A DNA stretch of 62,577 bases from JACPFV01 sp038043245 (GCA_038043245.1 JBBTCH010000006.1:1-62577), one strand, 5' to 3'. Counted from the first letter of the stretch, positions 34,367 through 45,656 are shown. Notes: generated by a model from the sequence alone, not told the origin. Program-made: numbers and translations.

Positions 34367-34372
34367 TAACCT
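34367..34372 (+). promoter_or_regulatory. -10-like TAACCT, leaderless type (phosphoesterase)
   Basis: TAACCT, then CGCGCGC, then ATG 34380; no Shine-Dalgarno. Confidence 0.35.
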
Positions 34373-34379
34373 CGCGCGC

Positions 34380-35213
34380 ATGAAAGCTGCCCGCAAAAAG
34401 GCGGTACCCGTGAAGTCCGCCAATCCGTATCGCACGGTGTGGATCTCCGACGTGCATCTGGGGACGCCCGGCTGCAAGGCCGAACGGCTGGCCGACTTCC
34501 TCAAGCACACGCCCTGCGATCAGCTGTATCTGGTCGGCGACATCATTGACGGCTGGCGTCTGCGTGCGCAGTTCTTCTGGCCGCAGGAACACACCAACGT
34601 CATCCGCCGCATCCTCACCCGCTCCAAGCGCGGCACGCGCGTGACCTATGTCGCCGGCAACCACGACGAGTTCCTGCGCAAGTTCGTCGGCTACCGGCTG
34701 GAGATCGGCAACATCCGTCTGGTCAACGAAGCGGTGCACGTCACCGCCGACGGCCGGCGCCTGCTGGTGATCCACGGCGACCAGTTCGACGTCATCACGC
34801 GCTACCACCGCTGGCTGGCCCTCGCCGGCGACGCGGTGTACGACGCGACGATGGCCGTGAGTCAGCGCCTGAACCGCGCCCGCAAGCGCTTCGGCATGCC
34901 CTACTGGTCGTTGGCGGCGTTCGCCAAGCGCCATGTCAAAACCGCAGTCAACATCATTTCCGACTTCGAAACGTCCGTGGTGCGCGAATGCAAGCGCCGT
35001 GGTTTCGATGGCGTCATCTGCGGGCACATCCATCACGCCGAGATCCGCGAGATGGACGGCGTCACCTATCACAACTGCGGTGACTGGGTGGAATCCTGCA
35101 CCGCGCTGGCCGAAGACCATGAAGGAAAGCTGCGTGTCCTGAACTGGGGCGTGGAGTCGCAGACTGAATCGAATATCGTCGAGTTTCCGCGCGCACTCGC
35201 TGCGGCGGGTTGA
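34380..35213 (+). CDS. UDP-2,3-diacylglucosamine diphosphatase-like metallophosphoesterase
   Basis: 277-residue calcineurin-like phosphoesterase. Metal motifs in order: SDVHLG, GDIIDGW, GNHDEF, IHGDQFD and GHIHHAE. It is close to the LpxH/YbbF group that makes lipid X in lipid A synthesis, but its length and RTVWISDVHLG start also fit the broader UDP-2,3-diacylglucosamine pyrophosphatase-like group of unknown substrate. An M14-like peptidase follows after three bases. The frame open upstream to 34251 overlaps the divergent glycosyltransferase. Confidence 0.78.
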   Translation: MKAARKKAVPVKSANPYRTVWISDVHLGTPGCKAERLADFLKHTPCDQLYLVGDIIDGWRLRAQFFWPQEHTNVIRRILTRSKRGTRVTYVAGNHDEFLRKFVGYRLEIGNIRLVNEAVHVTADGRRLLVIHGDQFDVITRYHRWLALAGDAVYDATMAVSQRLNRARKRFGMPYWSLAAFAKRHVKTAVNIISDFETSVVRECKRRGFDGVICGHIHHAEIREMDGVTYHNCGDWVESCTALAEDHEGKLRVLNWGVESQTESNIVEFPRALAAAG

Positions 35214-35216
35214 TCG

Positions 35217-36263
35217 ATGACTGCGGTCGCGCCGTTCTCCGACGGCGAGTTCCCCGAACTCGAAGCGCTCGAAACCCTGATCCGTCGCGCCGGTCCTGGG
35301 CTGCGCAGCGAGGTCATCTGCGAAGTGCAGCACGGCAGCGAACGCCTGCCGGTGCATTGTCTGGAGCTGGGCTCGACCGCGCCGGAGGTTCCCGCCATCG
35401 GTTTCTTCGGCGGCGTGCACGGCGTCGAGCGCATCGGTTCGCAGGTGCTGCTGGCGTTTCTGCACGCACTGATCGAGCGACTGCACTGGGACGATGTGCT
35501 GGCGCAAATGCTGACGCAGGTGCGGCTGGTGTTCGTGCCGCTGGTCAATCCCGGCGGCATGCGCCTGGCGACGCGCGCCAATCCCGCCGGCGTGGACCTG
35601 ATGCGCAACGCCCCGGTGCAGGCCGAGCGTGCGGCGTTTCTGCTGGGCGGCCAGCGGCTGTCGCCGATCCTGCCGTGGTATCGCGGACGTGCCGATGCGC
35701 CGATGCAGCCGGAAGCACAGGCGCTGTGCCGCGTGGTGCAGGAGCGCCTGCTGCCGCATGCGTTCAGCCTGTCGCTGGATTGCCATTCCGGATTCGGCAG
35801 CGTGGACCGCATCTGGTTTCCGTATGCGAAGACTCGGCGGCCGGTTGAGTGTCTGGCGGAAATCTACGCGCTGCGTTCCATGTTCCGCAGCACCCATCCG
35901 TACCACAGCATCTACGCCATCGAGCCGCAGTCACGGCACTACATGACTCACGGCGATCTCTGGGATCACCTCTACGAGCAATCGCTGAATAATCCCGCGC
36001 GACTGTTCATCCCGCTGACGCTGGAGATGGGCAGCTGGCTGTGGGTCAAGAAAAGTCCGGCGCAGGTTTTCAACCTGCTCGGCATCTTCAACCCGGTGGC
36101 GCCACACCGGCACCGGCGCGCCCTGCGCCAGCACCTGACCTTTCTCGACTTTCTGGTGCGGGCCACCCTCTCCCATGCACGCTGGCGTCCGCCACAGGAA
36201 GCACGCGCGGCCTTGCTGGAGGCGGCGACGGCCTATTGGTACAGCGGGCGGCGGACGATGTGA
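35217..36263 (+). CDS. M14-family zinc carboxypeptidase-like / deacylase
   Basis: 348 residues. GGVHGVE supplies a zinc-binding His and Glu, DCHSGFG the third zinc ligand and LEMGSW a possible catalytic Glu, as in M14 carboxypeptidases and aspartoacylase-like deacylases. There is no signal peptide, so it is probably cytoplasmic. It is translationally linked to the phosphoesterase (TGATCGATG). Whether it trims peptides or deacylates a lipid or amino-acid conjugate cannot be told. Confidence 0.72.
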   Translation: MTAVAPFSDGEFPELEALETLIRRAGPGLRSEVICEVQHGSERLPVHCLELGSTAPEVPAIGFFGGVHGVERIGSQVLLAFLHALIERLHWDDVLAQMLTQVRLVFVPLVNPGGMRLATRANPAGVDLMRNAPVQAERAAFLLGGQRLSPILPWYRGRADAPMQPEAQALCRVVQERLLPHAFSLSLDCHSGFGSVDRIWFPYAKTRRPVECLAEIYALRSMFRSTHPYHSIYAIEPQSRHYMTHGDLWDHLYEQSLNNPARLFIPLTLEMGSWLWVKKSPAQVFNLLGIFNPVAPHRHRRALRQHLTFLDFLVRATLSHARWRPPQEARAALLEAATAYWYSGRRTM

Positions 36264-36301
36264 ACCGGCGCGCTTCGGTGGAGTTTTGCCTCACCGATTA
36301 T

Positions 36302-36313
36302 TTGTATATACAA
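36302..36313. promoter_or_regulatory. TTGTATATACAA palindrome upstream of brnTA
   Basis: A perfect 12-base palindrome ending seven bases before the brnT GTG and overlapping a possible -10 (TACAAT). BrnA antitoxins are known to autorepress with BrnT; this is the likely operator by position. Confidence 0.55.
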
Positions 36314-36319
36314 TAACTC

Positions 36320-36592
36320 GTGCGCATCATCTACGATCCCGCCAAGCGCCTCGATACGCTCGCGGCACGCGATCTGGATTTCATGGACGCCGTGAAGGTG
36401 TTCGCAGGCACGACCTTCGAGTTTGAGGATGTGCGCAAGGATTACGGCGAGCGTCGAATGGTGTGCATCGGATTTCTGGATGACCGCATGGTGATGGTGG
36501 GGTACGTACAGCGTGGCGCTGACCGTCACGTCTTTTCAATGAGGAGATGCAATGACCGCGAAATCAGGCGTTACCAGACATTCTTCGCATGA
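36320..36592 (+). CDS. brnT: BrnT family toxin
   Basis: 90-residue RelE-like RNase toxin of the BrnT family. The N-terminal IIYDPAKRLDTLAARDLDF, the VFAGTTFEFEDVRKDYGERR core and the C-terminal SMRRCNDREIRRYQ fit the family, which inhibits translation by RNA cleavage. GTG start. It overlaps brnA by 41 bases. Confidence 0.88.
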   Translation: MRIIYDPAKRLDTLAARDLDFMDAVKVFAGTTFEFEDVRKDYGERRMVCIGFLDDRMVMVGYVQRGADRHVFSMRRCNDREIRRYQTFFA

Positions 36593-36839
36593 GCCGGACC
36601 GGGAGTTGCCGGAACTGACCGATGCGATGCTGGCGCGCGGCCACTACAAGAAAGCCGGCAAACGCATCAGCCGCAAGGCCGGCGCTGCGGCTTTTCGCAA
36701 GGTGATCGGCCGGCCGCGATTGGAAAATCCCAAGCAGGCGATATCGCTGCGGCTGGACGTCGCCGTACTGAATCGCTGGAAAGCCAGTGGCCCAGGCTGG
36801 CAGACCCGCATGGCTGAAAGCCTGCGGCAGGTGCTTTAG
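36552..36839 (+). CDS. brnA: BrnA family antitoxin
   Basis: 95 residues. The C-terminal region GRPRLENPKQAISLRLDVAV followed by LNRWKASGPGWQTRMAESLR is the BrnA ribbon-helix-helix DNA-binding domain; the N-terminus wraps the toxin. GAGGAG precedes the ATG inside brnT. The pair is self-contained with no mobile element next to it. Confidence 0.88.
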   Translation: MTAKSGVTRHSSHEPDRELPELTDAMLARGHYKKAGKRISRKAGAAAFRKVIGRPRLENPKQAISLRLDVAVLNRWKASGPGWQTRMAESLRQVL

Positions 36840-36854
36840 GGTTCTAGCAGGCTG

Positions 36855-38000
36855 TTAGTGCCCCGCAACGCCAGTCACGCCGGGCTTGAATCGAAACACC
36901 TGGTAGGGCGCATTGGCCGCAACCTCGCTCGGCGGCCGGCCGATGACGTGATGCAGGCTAGAGCAGGTGACGTAGAGCCAACCGTCGGGGCCGAAGGAGA
37001 ATCCATCGGGCCAGCGCAGCTTGTCGGTCTTGAGCAGGGTCTGCAGCGTACGGTCGGGTTTCAGCAACACCACCGCCGAGTGCTCCGGGTCGGACAGCAC
37101 CACATTGCCGGCGTCGTCGGTGGTGATGCCATCGGACATGGTCTTGTCGGCAAAGGTCTCGATTTTCGCCGCCAGCGCATCGGCGGACAGCGATTCGTCG
37201 CGCAGGTCGGCGCTGCGCACCCGGTACATGTGCGCCGCGTTGACCGCCGCGAAATACAGCCACTCGCCATCGCGCGACAAGCCGATCGAATCCACGCCGG
37301 GGCGGATGCCGAAAATCCCGAAGGGCTTCATCACCACGCCCTGTACGACGGGGATTTTTTCTTCCGGCAGCACCGAGACATGTCCTTGCAGCAGACGCCG
37401 TGCGTTTTGTTTTTGCACGTCATACACGATCAGCGCCGGGTTCTTGCCGAGGATGCTGGCCTCGGCGATGTAGACCGTGCCGCCGTCGGGCGACACCTGA
37501 AAATCATTCAGGTGCGAACCAAGCCCGGCGATGTCGCGCGGGAACACGAACTCGTGAACCACCGCGCCGCTGGCAAGATCGAATGCCAGCAGTCGGCCGG
37601 GATGCAGGCCGTGAAAGCCGTTGTCCAACGTCCACAGCCGGTTCTGGCGGTCGATGCGCAGCGACAGCACGTCACGGAAAAAACGCGGCTCGTTCTCACC
37701 AGTCTGAAAGGCCAGCGACGGAAACGGCTTGGCCACGCCATTGACGATCTCGACGATCTTCATCTGCGGCCGCGCTTCGGGGTGCAGACTCACGAACACG
37801 CGCCCTTGGGCAGACACTGCGATATTCCCCGGTGGCGTCGGCAGGTCGGCGACGACTTCCAGCGCGGATTCGGCGAGCAGCGGTGCGGTCGTGCGGTCGG
37901 GGAATCCCGGCTCGCCACTGCCGTAACGCAGCTTGATGACGCCGACCAGGCCGACGACGAATACCAGTAGACCTAACAACAGATATTTGAGGACGCGCAC
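36855..38000 (-). CDS. MRJP/SMP-30-like beta-propeller protein
   Basis: 381 residues with an N-terminal membrane anchor (LLLGLLVFVVGLVGVI) and a predicted six-bladed propeller of the major-royal-jelly/yellow type: VFVSLHPEARP, RLWTLDNGFHG, VYIAEASI, GIRPGVDSIGLS and TDDAGNVVLSD. Bacterial relatives are annotated as gluconolactonase-like or L-dopachrome tautomerase-related, without proven activity. It would face the periplasm. Its stop codon lies in a short CTAGCAGG/CTGTTAG inverted sequence. Confidence 0.78.
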   Translation of the reverse strand: MRVLKYLLLGLLVFVVGLVGVIKLRYGSGEPGFPDRTTAPLLAESALEVVADLPTPPGNIAVSAQGRVFVSLHPEARPQMKIVEIVNGVAKPFPSLAFQTGENEPRFFRDVLSLRIDRQNRLWTLDNGFHGLHPGRLLAFDLASGAVVHEFVFPRDIAGLGSHLNDFQVSPDGGTVYIAEASILGKNPALIVYDVQKQNARRLLQGHVSVLPEEKIPVVQGVVMKPFGIFGIRPGVDSIGLSRDGEWLYFAAVNAAHMYRVRSADLRDESLSADALAAKIETFADKTMSDGITTDDAGNVVLSDPEHSAVVLLKPDRTLQTLLKTDKLRWPDGFSFGPDGWLYVTCSSLHHVIGRPPSEVAANAPYQVFRFKPGVTGVAGH

Positions 38001-38014
38001 GGTTTTCCCCCTCG

Positions 38015-38668
38015 TCAGACTTCCTGATCCGAGCTTTGATCATGGGTGATGGCGACTTCAGGAAACAATGGGCGCATGCGGTTGAGCAGCAGGCAGAACA
38101 GGTCGGCGGTGCGCTCGGTGTCGTAGATCGCCGAATGCGCCTCGTCGGCGTCGTAAGCGATGCCGGCAGCCACCAGCGCCTTGGCCAGCACGGTCTGCCC
38201 GAGCGCGGCACCGGCCAGCGTCACCGTGTCGAACACGCTGAAGGGATGGAACGGCGAGCGCTTGAAGTTCGTGCGCGCGATGGCAGCGTTGAGAAACCCC
38301 AGATCGAAGTGCGCGTTGTGGCCGACCAGCACCGCACGTTTGCAACCGACCTCCGACATCAGCGTGCGGATCGGCTTGAAGATTCTGTCCAGCGCTTCCT
38401 TCTCCGGTAATGCCAGCCGCAGCGGGTTGTCGACCTTGATGCCGTTCACTTCCAGCGCGGCTTTTTCGATGTTGGCGCCGGCAAAAGGCTGCACATGCGC
38501 CGCCACGGTATCGCCGCGGATCAGCTCGCCGTCGGGATTCATGATGATCGGCACCGCCGCGATCTCGAGCAGCGCATCGGTCTCCGCCTTGAACCCGCCG
38601 GTCTCGACATCCACCACCACCGGCAGAAAACCTCGGAAGCGCTGGGACAATGGAATCGGTGCGGTCAT
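38015..38668 (-). CDS. rnt: Ribonuclease T
   Basis: 3'-5' exoribonuclease of the DEDD family that trims tRNA and small stable RNAs. 217 residues. VVVDVETGGF carries the first DE pair, GHNAHFDLGFL the next Asp and DEAHSAIYDTERTADLF the last motif; FRGFLPVVVD is diagnostic of RNase T. ATG 38668 is preferred; the longer frame runs into the divergent argG promoter. Confidence 0.95.
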   Translation of the reverse strand: MTAPIPLSQRFRGFLPVVVDVETGGFKAETDALLEIAAVPIIMNPDGELIRGDTVAAHVQPFAGANIEKAALEVNGIKVDNPLRLALPEKEALDRIFKPIRTLMSEVGCKRAVLVGHNAHFDLGFLNAAIARTNFKRSPFHPFSVFDTVTLAGAALGQTVLAKALVAAGIAYDADEAHSAIYDTERTADLFCLLLNRMRPLFPEVAITHDQSSDQEV

Positions 38669-38677
38669 GGGACGCGC

Positions 38678-38685
38678 ACTATAAT
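38678..38685. promoter_or_regulatory. Shared palindromic -10 of rnt and argG
   Basis: ACTATAAT reads TATAAT rightward for argG and TATAGT leftward for rnt. The minus-strand hexamer is nine bases from the rnt ATG; the plus-strand one leaves about a 25-base leader for argG. Confidence 0.6.
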
Positions 38686-38715
38686 CCACCGCCTTTTGCC
38701 ACCGTTGTCCGCAAC

Positions 38716-39926
<1,211 letters not shown>

Positions 39927-39927
<1 letters not shown>

Positions 39928-40784
39928 TGAACCCGTCGTTGGTGCGCTGGATACGCGCCAACGGCCTTGAGTTCGCCTACCTCGAGCGCGGCAGCGGGCC
40001 GCTGGTGCTGGTGCTGCACGGTTTCCCGGATTCCGCCTGGAGCTTCGTGCCGGTGCTCGATGCGCTGGCCGCCGCCGGCTTTCGCGCAGTGGCGCCGTTC
40101 ATGCGCGGCTACGCGCCGACCAGCATTCCCGCCGATGGCGATTACCGCAGCACTGCACTGGCGCGCGATGTCATCGCGCTGATCGACACCTTCGGCGAAC
40201 AGCAGGCCAGTGTCATCGGCCACGACTGGGGCGCAGTGGCGGCTTACACCGCGGCAACCCTGCGGCCCGATCGCGTGAAGAAACTGATCGCCGCTTCGAT
40301 TCCGCATCCGCGCCGTTTTCTGCTGCGGATGTCGCTGGCGCAGGCGCGGCGCTCGCGCTACATGGGTTTCTTCCAGTGGCGAGGCGCCGAAGGAAAAGTC
40401 TCGCGCAATGACTTCGCCTGGCTGGAGAGCCTGATCCGCGAATGGTCGCCCGATTGGAAATTCACCGCCGCCGATCTGGCGCCGGTCAAAGCGAATTTTT
40501 CCGACCCGGCGCGGCTGACCGCGGCCCTGAGTTATTACCGCGCCCTGCCCAAGGCGTTGCTCGAAGGCGAAACCTGGTGGCTGCTCGGCCAGCCGGTGAA
40601 AGTACCGACGCGGGTGATCTACGGCGCCAAGAACGACGGCTGCATCGGCGTCGAGATGTTCAGCGGCATGGAGCATCTGTTTGCATCAGGGCTCGATCTG
40701 CTGCCGATGCCGGGCGGGCATTTCCTGCACTGCGAACAACCGTCAACGTTTGCTGATAGCGCCATCGGCTTTCTAAAAACCTGA
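39927..40784 (+). CDS. Epoxide-hydrolase-like alpha/beta hydrolase
   Basis: 285 residues. HGFPDSAWSF is the oxyanion loop and the nucleophile elbow GHDWGAVAAY places Asp, not Ser, as nucleophile, as in epoxide hydrolases and haloalkane dehalogenases. The second acid is likely in YGAKNDGCIG and the base in PGGHFLHCEQP. Its ATG overlaps the argG stop (TAATG), so it is made from the argG transcript although no metabolic link is obvious. Confidence 0.8.
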
Positions 40785-40796
40785 CCCGCTGCGCAC

Positions 40797-41279
40797 ATGC
40801 CATCCTTCGACATCGTCTCCAAGGTTGATCCGCACGAACTGGTCAATGCCGTGGATCAAGCCAAGCGCAAACTGGAAGACCGCTACGACCTGCGCGGCAC
40901 CGACGCCAGCTTCGAGCTGGAAGGCAACGTCATCACCCAGTCCGCCGCCACCGAATTCCAGCTCACACAAATGCTGGGCATCCTGCATGAGCGACTCGCC
41001 GGACGCGGCATCGACCTGCGCTGCCTCGATGCCGGCCCGGTCGAAACCAACCTTGCCGCCGCACGGCAGAAACTTACCGTCAAGCAAGGCATCGAGCAGG
41101 CGCAAGCCAAAAAAGTAGCTGCGCTCATCAAGGAATCCAAGCTCAAGGTGGACGCCCAGATCCAAGGCGACAAGCTGCGCGTCACCGGCAAGAAGCGCGA
41201 CGACCTGCAAACCGCGATTGCGCTGCTGCGCGGAGCGAAGCTGGAGCTGCCGCTGCAGTTTGAGAATTTCAGGGATTAG
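40797..41279 (+). CDS. yajQ: YajQ family nucleotide-binding protein
   Basis: 160-residue YajQ/UPF0234 protein with two ferredoxin-like halves; start MPSFDIVSKVDPHELVNAVD and end RGAKLELPLQFENFRD are highly characteristic. In Xanthomonas a member binds cyclic di-GMP and acts with a transcription factor. Follows the hydrolase after 12 bases. Confidence 0.95.
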   Translation: MPSFDIVSKVDPHELVNAVDQAKRKLEDRYDLRGTDASFELEGNVITQSAATEFQLTQMLGILHERLAGRGIDLRCLDAGPVETNLAAARQKLTVKQGIEQAQAKKVAALIKESKLKVDAQIQGDKLRVTGKKRDDLQTAIALLRGAKLELPLQFENFRD

Positions 41280-41284
41280 AACGA

Positions 41285-41705
41285 ATGAACAAGAGCTTCG
41301 CCGACCGCATCCGCGCCATGAACGCGATGTACAAGCTGCCCGCTACCGTCACGCCGACGATTCCCTCCGAAGTCGGACCGGCTGCGGAAATTCAAGGCCA
41401 CGCTGATGGACGAGGTGCACGAGATCGATGAGATCGTTGCCTCTGCCGAGCGTGGCGCGCCACCCCTGGATCTTGCCGTCGCCATCGCCGACTTGCTCGG
41501 CGACGTGATTGTTTACTGCCGCTCGGAAGCCCTCAAGTACGGCATCCCGCTGGAAGAAGTACTGTCCATCATCATGGATAGCAACGAGAGCAAGCTGGGC
41601 GCCGACGGCAAGCCGATCTATGACAGCAACGGAAAATTCCTGAAAGGCCCGAACTACTGGAAGCCGGAGCCGAAGATCAAGGAATTGCTTGAGGCCAAGT
41701 CCTAG
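41285..41705 (+). pseudogene. MazG-like nucleotide pyrophosphohydrolase family gene, frameshifted
   Basis: From ATG 41285 the first frame reads MNKSFADRIRAMNAMYKLP then runs to an early stop. The second frame continues from about 41378 with RLRKFKATLMDEVHEIDEIV and on to LLGDVIVYCRSEALKYGIPL, ending at 41705. Removing one G from the GG at 41375-41376 restores E-V-D-R-L-R-K-F and one protein of about 139 residues. The acidic helices (DEVHEIDE and DLLGD) look like the metal site of the all-alpha NTP pyrophosphohydrolases. It is a true frameshift or a sequencing error; the 99-codon remainder from ATG 41406 stays open. Confidence 0.7.
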
Positions 41706-43369
41706 GCCATCCGCGGCCAGTTGGCGAGGCGGCGTTTGCTACGGCCACCCTCGCCGTCCGCGCCCGCGGCTCGCATCAGCGCACGTGAGAGTTCGATGCG
41801 GGTGTCGCGCGGGTCTATGACCTTGTCGGTGTAGTTTTTGCCGGCGGCGTCCCACGGGGCGTTGGTTCTCGTGATTTCTTCGATGAGGGTTTCGCGGGAA
41901 AGAGCGCCCTCTCCCGAAGCTGCCCCCTCATCCTTGCCCTCTCCCCGCTGGGGAGAGGATAAAGATTCTGGATTCCCGCTTTCGCGGGAATGACGGCTTT
42001 CTTTTTCGGCGGCGAGTTTGCGGCCGTAGACGACGTTGACGGCGACGGCGGGGGCCATGAAGGAGACGTCGGCGGTGGGCCAGGCGAGCAGGATGTCGCT
42101 GCCCATGTTGCCGCCGCTCATGTTGCAGTGGGCCATGCCGTAGGACTTGCGCACGATGAGGCTGATGCGCGGCACGCTGGACTGATGCAGGGCTTCGATC
42201 CAATTCATGATGCGCAGGGGCATGCCGCCTTCTTCGGCGCGCTTGCCGACGAAAAATCCGGGCGTGTCGTGCAGGAAGACGAGCGGAATGTGGAAGGAGT
42301 CGCACAGGCAGATGAAGCTGACGGCTTTTTCGCAGGCGCCCGGCCCCATGGCGCCGGCCATGACCTTGGGGTTGTTGGCGAGGAGGCCGACGACGCGGCC
42401 TTCGATGCGTGCGAGCGCGGTGATGAGGCTGCCGTCGTAGAGAGGTTTGAGTTCGAGCACGCTGCCGTCGTCGCAGATGGCGTCGATGAGGCGATGCATG
42501 TCGTAGACGACGCGCGGGTCGGCGGGGACGAGGTCGAGGATGTTTTCGATGCGACCTTGTTTGTTTCGTCCTTCGACAGACTCAGGACGAACGGGAGTGA
42601 TGGGTGGGAGTTCGTTGGCGTTGCTGGGCAGGTAACTCAGCGCGTGGCGGATGAGCCGCAGGCAGTCGGCGTCATCTTCGGCGAACAGGTCCACCAGCCC
42701 GGTGGTTTTGGCATGCAGTTCCCAGCCGCCGAGTTCCTCGGTGCTGGCCTTTTCGCCGGTGGCGATTTCGAGGATGGACGGGCCGCCCACGCACATGGCC
42801 GTGCCTTTGACCTGGATGACGATGTCGGACAGCGACGCGGTCCAGGCCGCACCGCCGAAACATTCGCCCATGATGGCGGTGATCAGCGGCACGCGGCGGT
42901 GGCGCGGCTCGGCGTCCTTGATCGGGTAGACCATGCTCATCATGCCGGCGCTGCCCATGATGTCGGGTACGCGCGCGCCGCCGGCGTCGCCGAGGTGGAT
43001 GCAGGGATAGCCTTTCTGCGCCGCGTACTGCATGCCCTTGAGCTGCTTGCCGACCCCGACGCGGCCGCCCGCGCCGGCGAGCACGGTGACGTCGTCCGCG
43101 GAAACGTAGACGGTGCGCTGGTCGATGACGCCGAAGCCGCCGAGTTTGCCGTCGGCGGGCGTTTTTTCAGCCATCTCCGGCAGGTCACTGACGGCGAGCA
43201 AGCCCTGCTCGTCGAACGTGCCGGGGTCCAGAAGTTTTTCGATGCGCTGGCGCGCGTTGAGCCGGCCTTTTGATTGCTGCTTTGCAAGCTTGTCCGCGCC
43301 GCCCATCGCCTTCGCGCGGGCTTCGCGCTCGGCCAGTTGCTTCAATCGGTAGGGATCGGAGTCGGTCAA
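41702..43369 (-). CDS. Acyl-CoA carboxylase carboxyltransferase (beta) subunit with in-frame repeat insertions
   Basis: Transfers carboxyl from biotin to an acyl-CoA such as propionyl-, methylcrotonyl- or acetyl-CoA. Core blocks: GGFGVIDQRTVYV, GDAGGARVPDIMGS, LHDTPGFFVG and MSGGNMGSD, ending DKVIDPRDTRIELSRAL. Two palindromic repeats are translated in frame: PVRPESVEGR (42565-42595) and SRHSRESGNPES plus about 20 more residues (41900-41998), both in loops of the fold. The start is uncertain: TTG 43369, four bases after the thiC stop, gives 555 residues; ATG 43453 would overlap thiC. No biotin carboxylase or biotin carrier gene is nearby. Confidence 0.85.
   Translation of the reverse strand: MTDSDPYRLKQLAEREARAKAMGGADKLAKQQSKGRLNARQRIEKLLDPGTFDEQGLLAVSDLPEMAEKTPADGKLGGFGVIDQRTVYVSADDVTVLAGAGGRVGVGKQLKGMQYAAQKGYPCIHLGDAGGARVPDIMGSAGMMSMVYPIKDAEPRHRRVPLITAIMGECFGGAAWTASLSDIVIQVKGTAMCVGGPSILEIATGEKASTEELGGWELHAKTTGLVDLFAEDDADCLRLIRHALSYLPSNANELPPITPVRPESVEGRNKQGRIENILDLVPADPRVVYDMHRLIDAICDDGSVLELKPLYDGSLITALARIEGRVVGLLANNPKVMAGAMGPGACEKAVSFICLCDSFHIPLVFLHDTPGFFVGKRAEEGGMPLRIMNWIEALHQSSVPRISLIVRKSYGMAHCNMSGGNMGSDILLAWPTADVSFMAPAVAVNVVYGRKLAAEKESRHSRESGNPESLSSPQRGEGKDEGAASGEGALSRETLIEEITRTNAPWDAAGKNYTDKVIDPRDTRIELSRALMRAAGADGEGGRSKRRLANWPRMA
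41900..41998. repeat. Palindromic repeat inserted in the carboxyltransferase gene
   Basis: Contains GGATTCCCGCTTTCGCGGGA followed by ATGACGG (family B right arm) and a CCCTCTCCCCGCTGGGGAGAGG hairpin-type element. It adds about 33 codons without breaking the frame. Confidence 0.8.
42565..42595. repeat. Short palindromic repeat inside the carboxyltransferase gene
   Basis: TTCGTCC and GGACGAA flank CTTCGACAGACTCA-type sequence, a widespread bacterial repeat. It lies in a variable loop of the protein and keeps the frame. Confidence 0.75.
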
Positions 43370-43373
43370 GCGA

Positions 43374-45113
<1,740 letters not shown>

Positions 45114-45123
45114 GGAATCCTGT

Positions 45124-45137
45124 GCGGGTTACCCCGC
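45124..45137. terminator. Small hairpin between glycine-zipper gene and thiC
   Basis: GCGGG-TTAC-CCCGC in the 29-base gap. Short stem without a U-run; could be a weak terminator or part of the thiC leader. Confidence 0.3.
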
Positions 45138-45142
45138 GAACT

Positions 45143-45556
45143 TCAGCGCCAGCCGATCACTTCGTAGCCCTTGTTGGTCAGGCAACGATTGACGTATTCC
45201 TTGTAGATACCGCCTGGCTGATTTTGTTTCTGGGCGCCATGCACCGCACCGCCGGCGCCGCCGATCACCGCGCCAGTGGCCGCACCGCGGCCCGCATCGC
45301 CAGTGATCGCGCCCAACGCCGCACCGACCGCTGCGCCCGCCAATGCGCCGCCGGCGCCTGTTTTCAGCGCCTGATTCGAGGTGTCGTCCTTGAGGCCTGC
45401 AGCTTCGGCCTTGGCCATGCAAACCGCGACATCTTCCTCGCCCTGCGCCGGGCCGACTTTCTCGAGCTTCTTGTTGGGATACAGCGCCGGACGCGGCGGA
45501 GGCGAAACACAGCCCGCAACGAGGGAAACAAAAATCAGTGAGATGAGTAAGCGCAT
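45143..45556 (-). CDS. Glycine-zipper lipoprotein
   Basis: 137 residues. MRLLISLIFVSLVAGC is a lipoprotein signal (Cys16). The centre is a Gly/Ala zipper (GGALAGAAVGAALGAITG), a membrane-associating repeat seen in outer-membrane lipoproteins such as the SlyB/OmpA-like class. The C-terminus EYVNRCLTNKGYEVIGW recurs in similar proteins. Upstream of thiC by 29 bases and divergent from amt. Function unknown. A related protein is encoded at 53564-54019. Confidence 0.75.
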   Translation of the reverse strand: MRLLISLIFVSLVAGCVSPPPRPALYPNKKLEKVGPAQGEEDVAVCMAKAEAAGLKDDTSNQALKTGAGGALAGAAVGAALGAITGDAGRGAATGAVIGGAGGAVHGAQKQNQPGGIYKEYVNRCLTNKGYEVIGWR

Positions 45557-45578
45557 GACAAGTCTCCGGTGTGGTGCG

Positions 45579-45591
45579 GCGATTGTATCGC
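45579..45591. promoter_or_regulatory. Inverted repeat upstream of amt, possible activator site
   Basis: GCGAT-TGT-ATCGC, extended to TGCG...CGCA at its ends, lies about 50 bases before the sigma-54-type promoter. NtrC is a natural candidate, but the match to its consensus is loose. Confidence 0.35.
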
Positions 45592-45640
45592 AGGCCCCAA
45601 AAAACCTCGTAAGACCTGCATCAACGGCGACGATGAAAGC

Positions 45641-45656
45641 TGGCCCGGTTGTTGCA
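45641..45656 (+). promoter_or_regulatory. Sigma-54 (RpoN) -24/-12 promoter of amt
   Basis: TGGCCCGGTTGTTGCA matches the consensus TGGCACG-N4-TTGCA at all but one fixed base. The start codon of the ammonium transporter is 36 bases downstream. Confidence 0.7.

Noticed and set aside
41990..43273. 427-codon plus-strand frame antisense to the carboxyltransferase
   Set aside because: Composition (Ala/Asp/Val/His repeats) and lack of motifs indicate a shadow frame.
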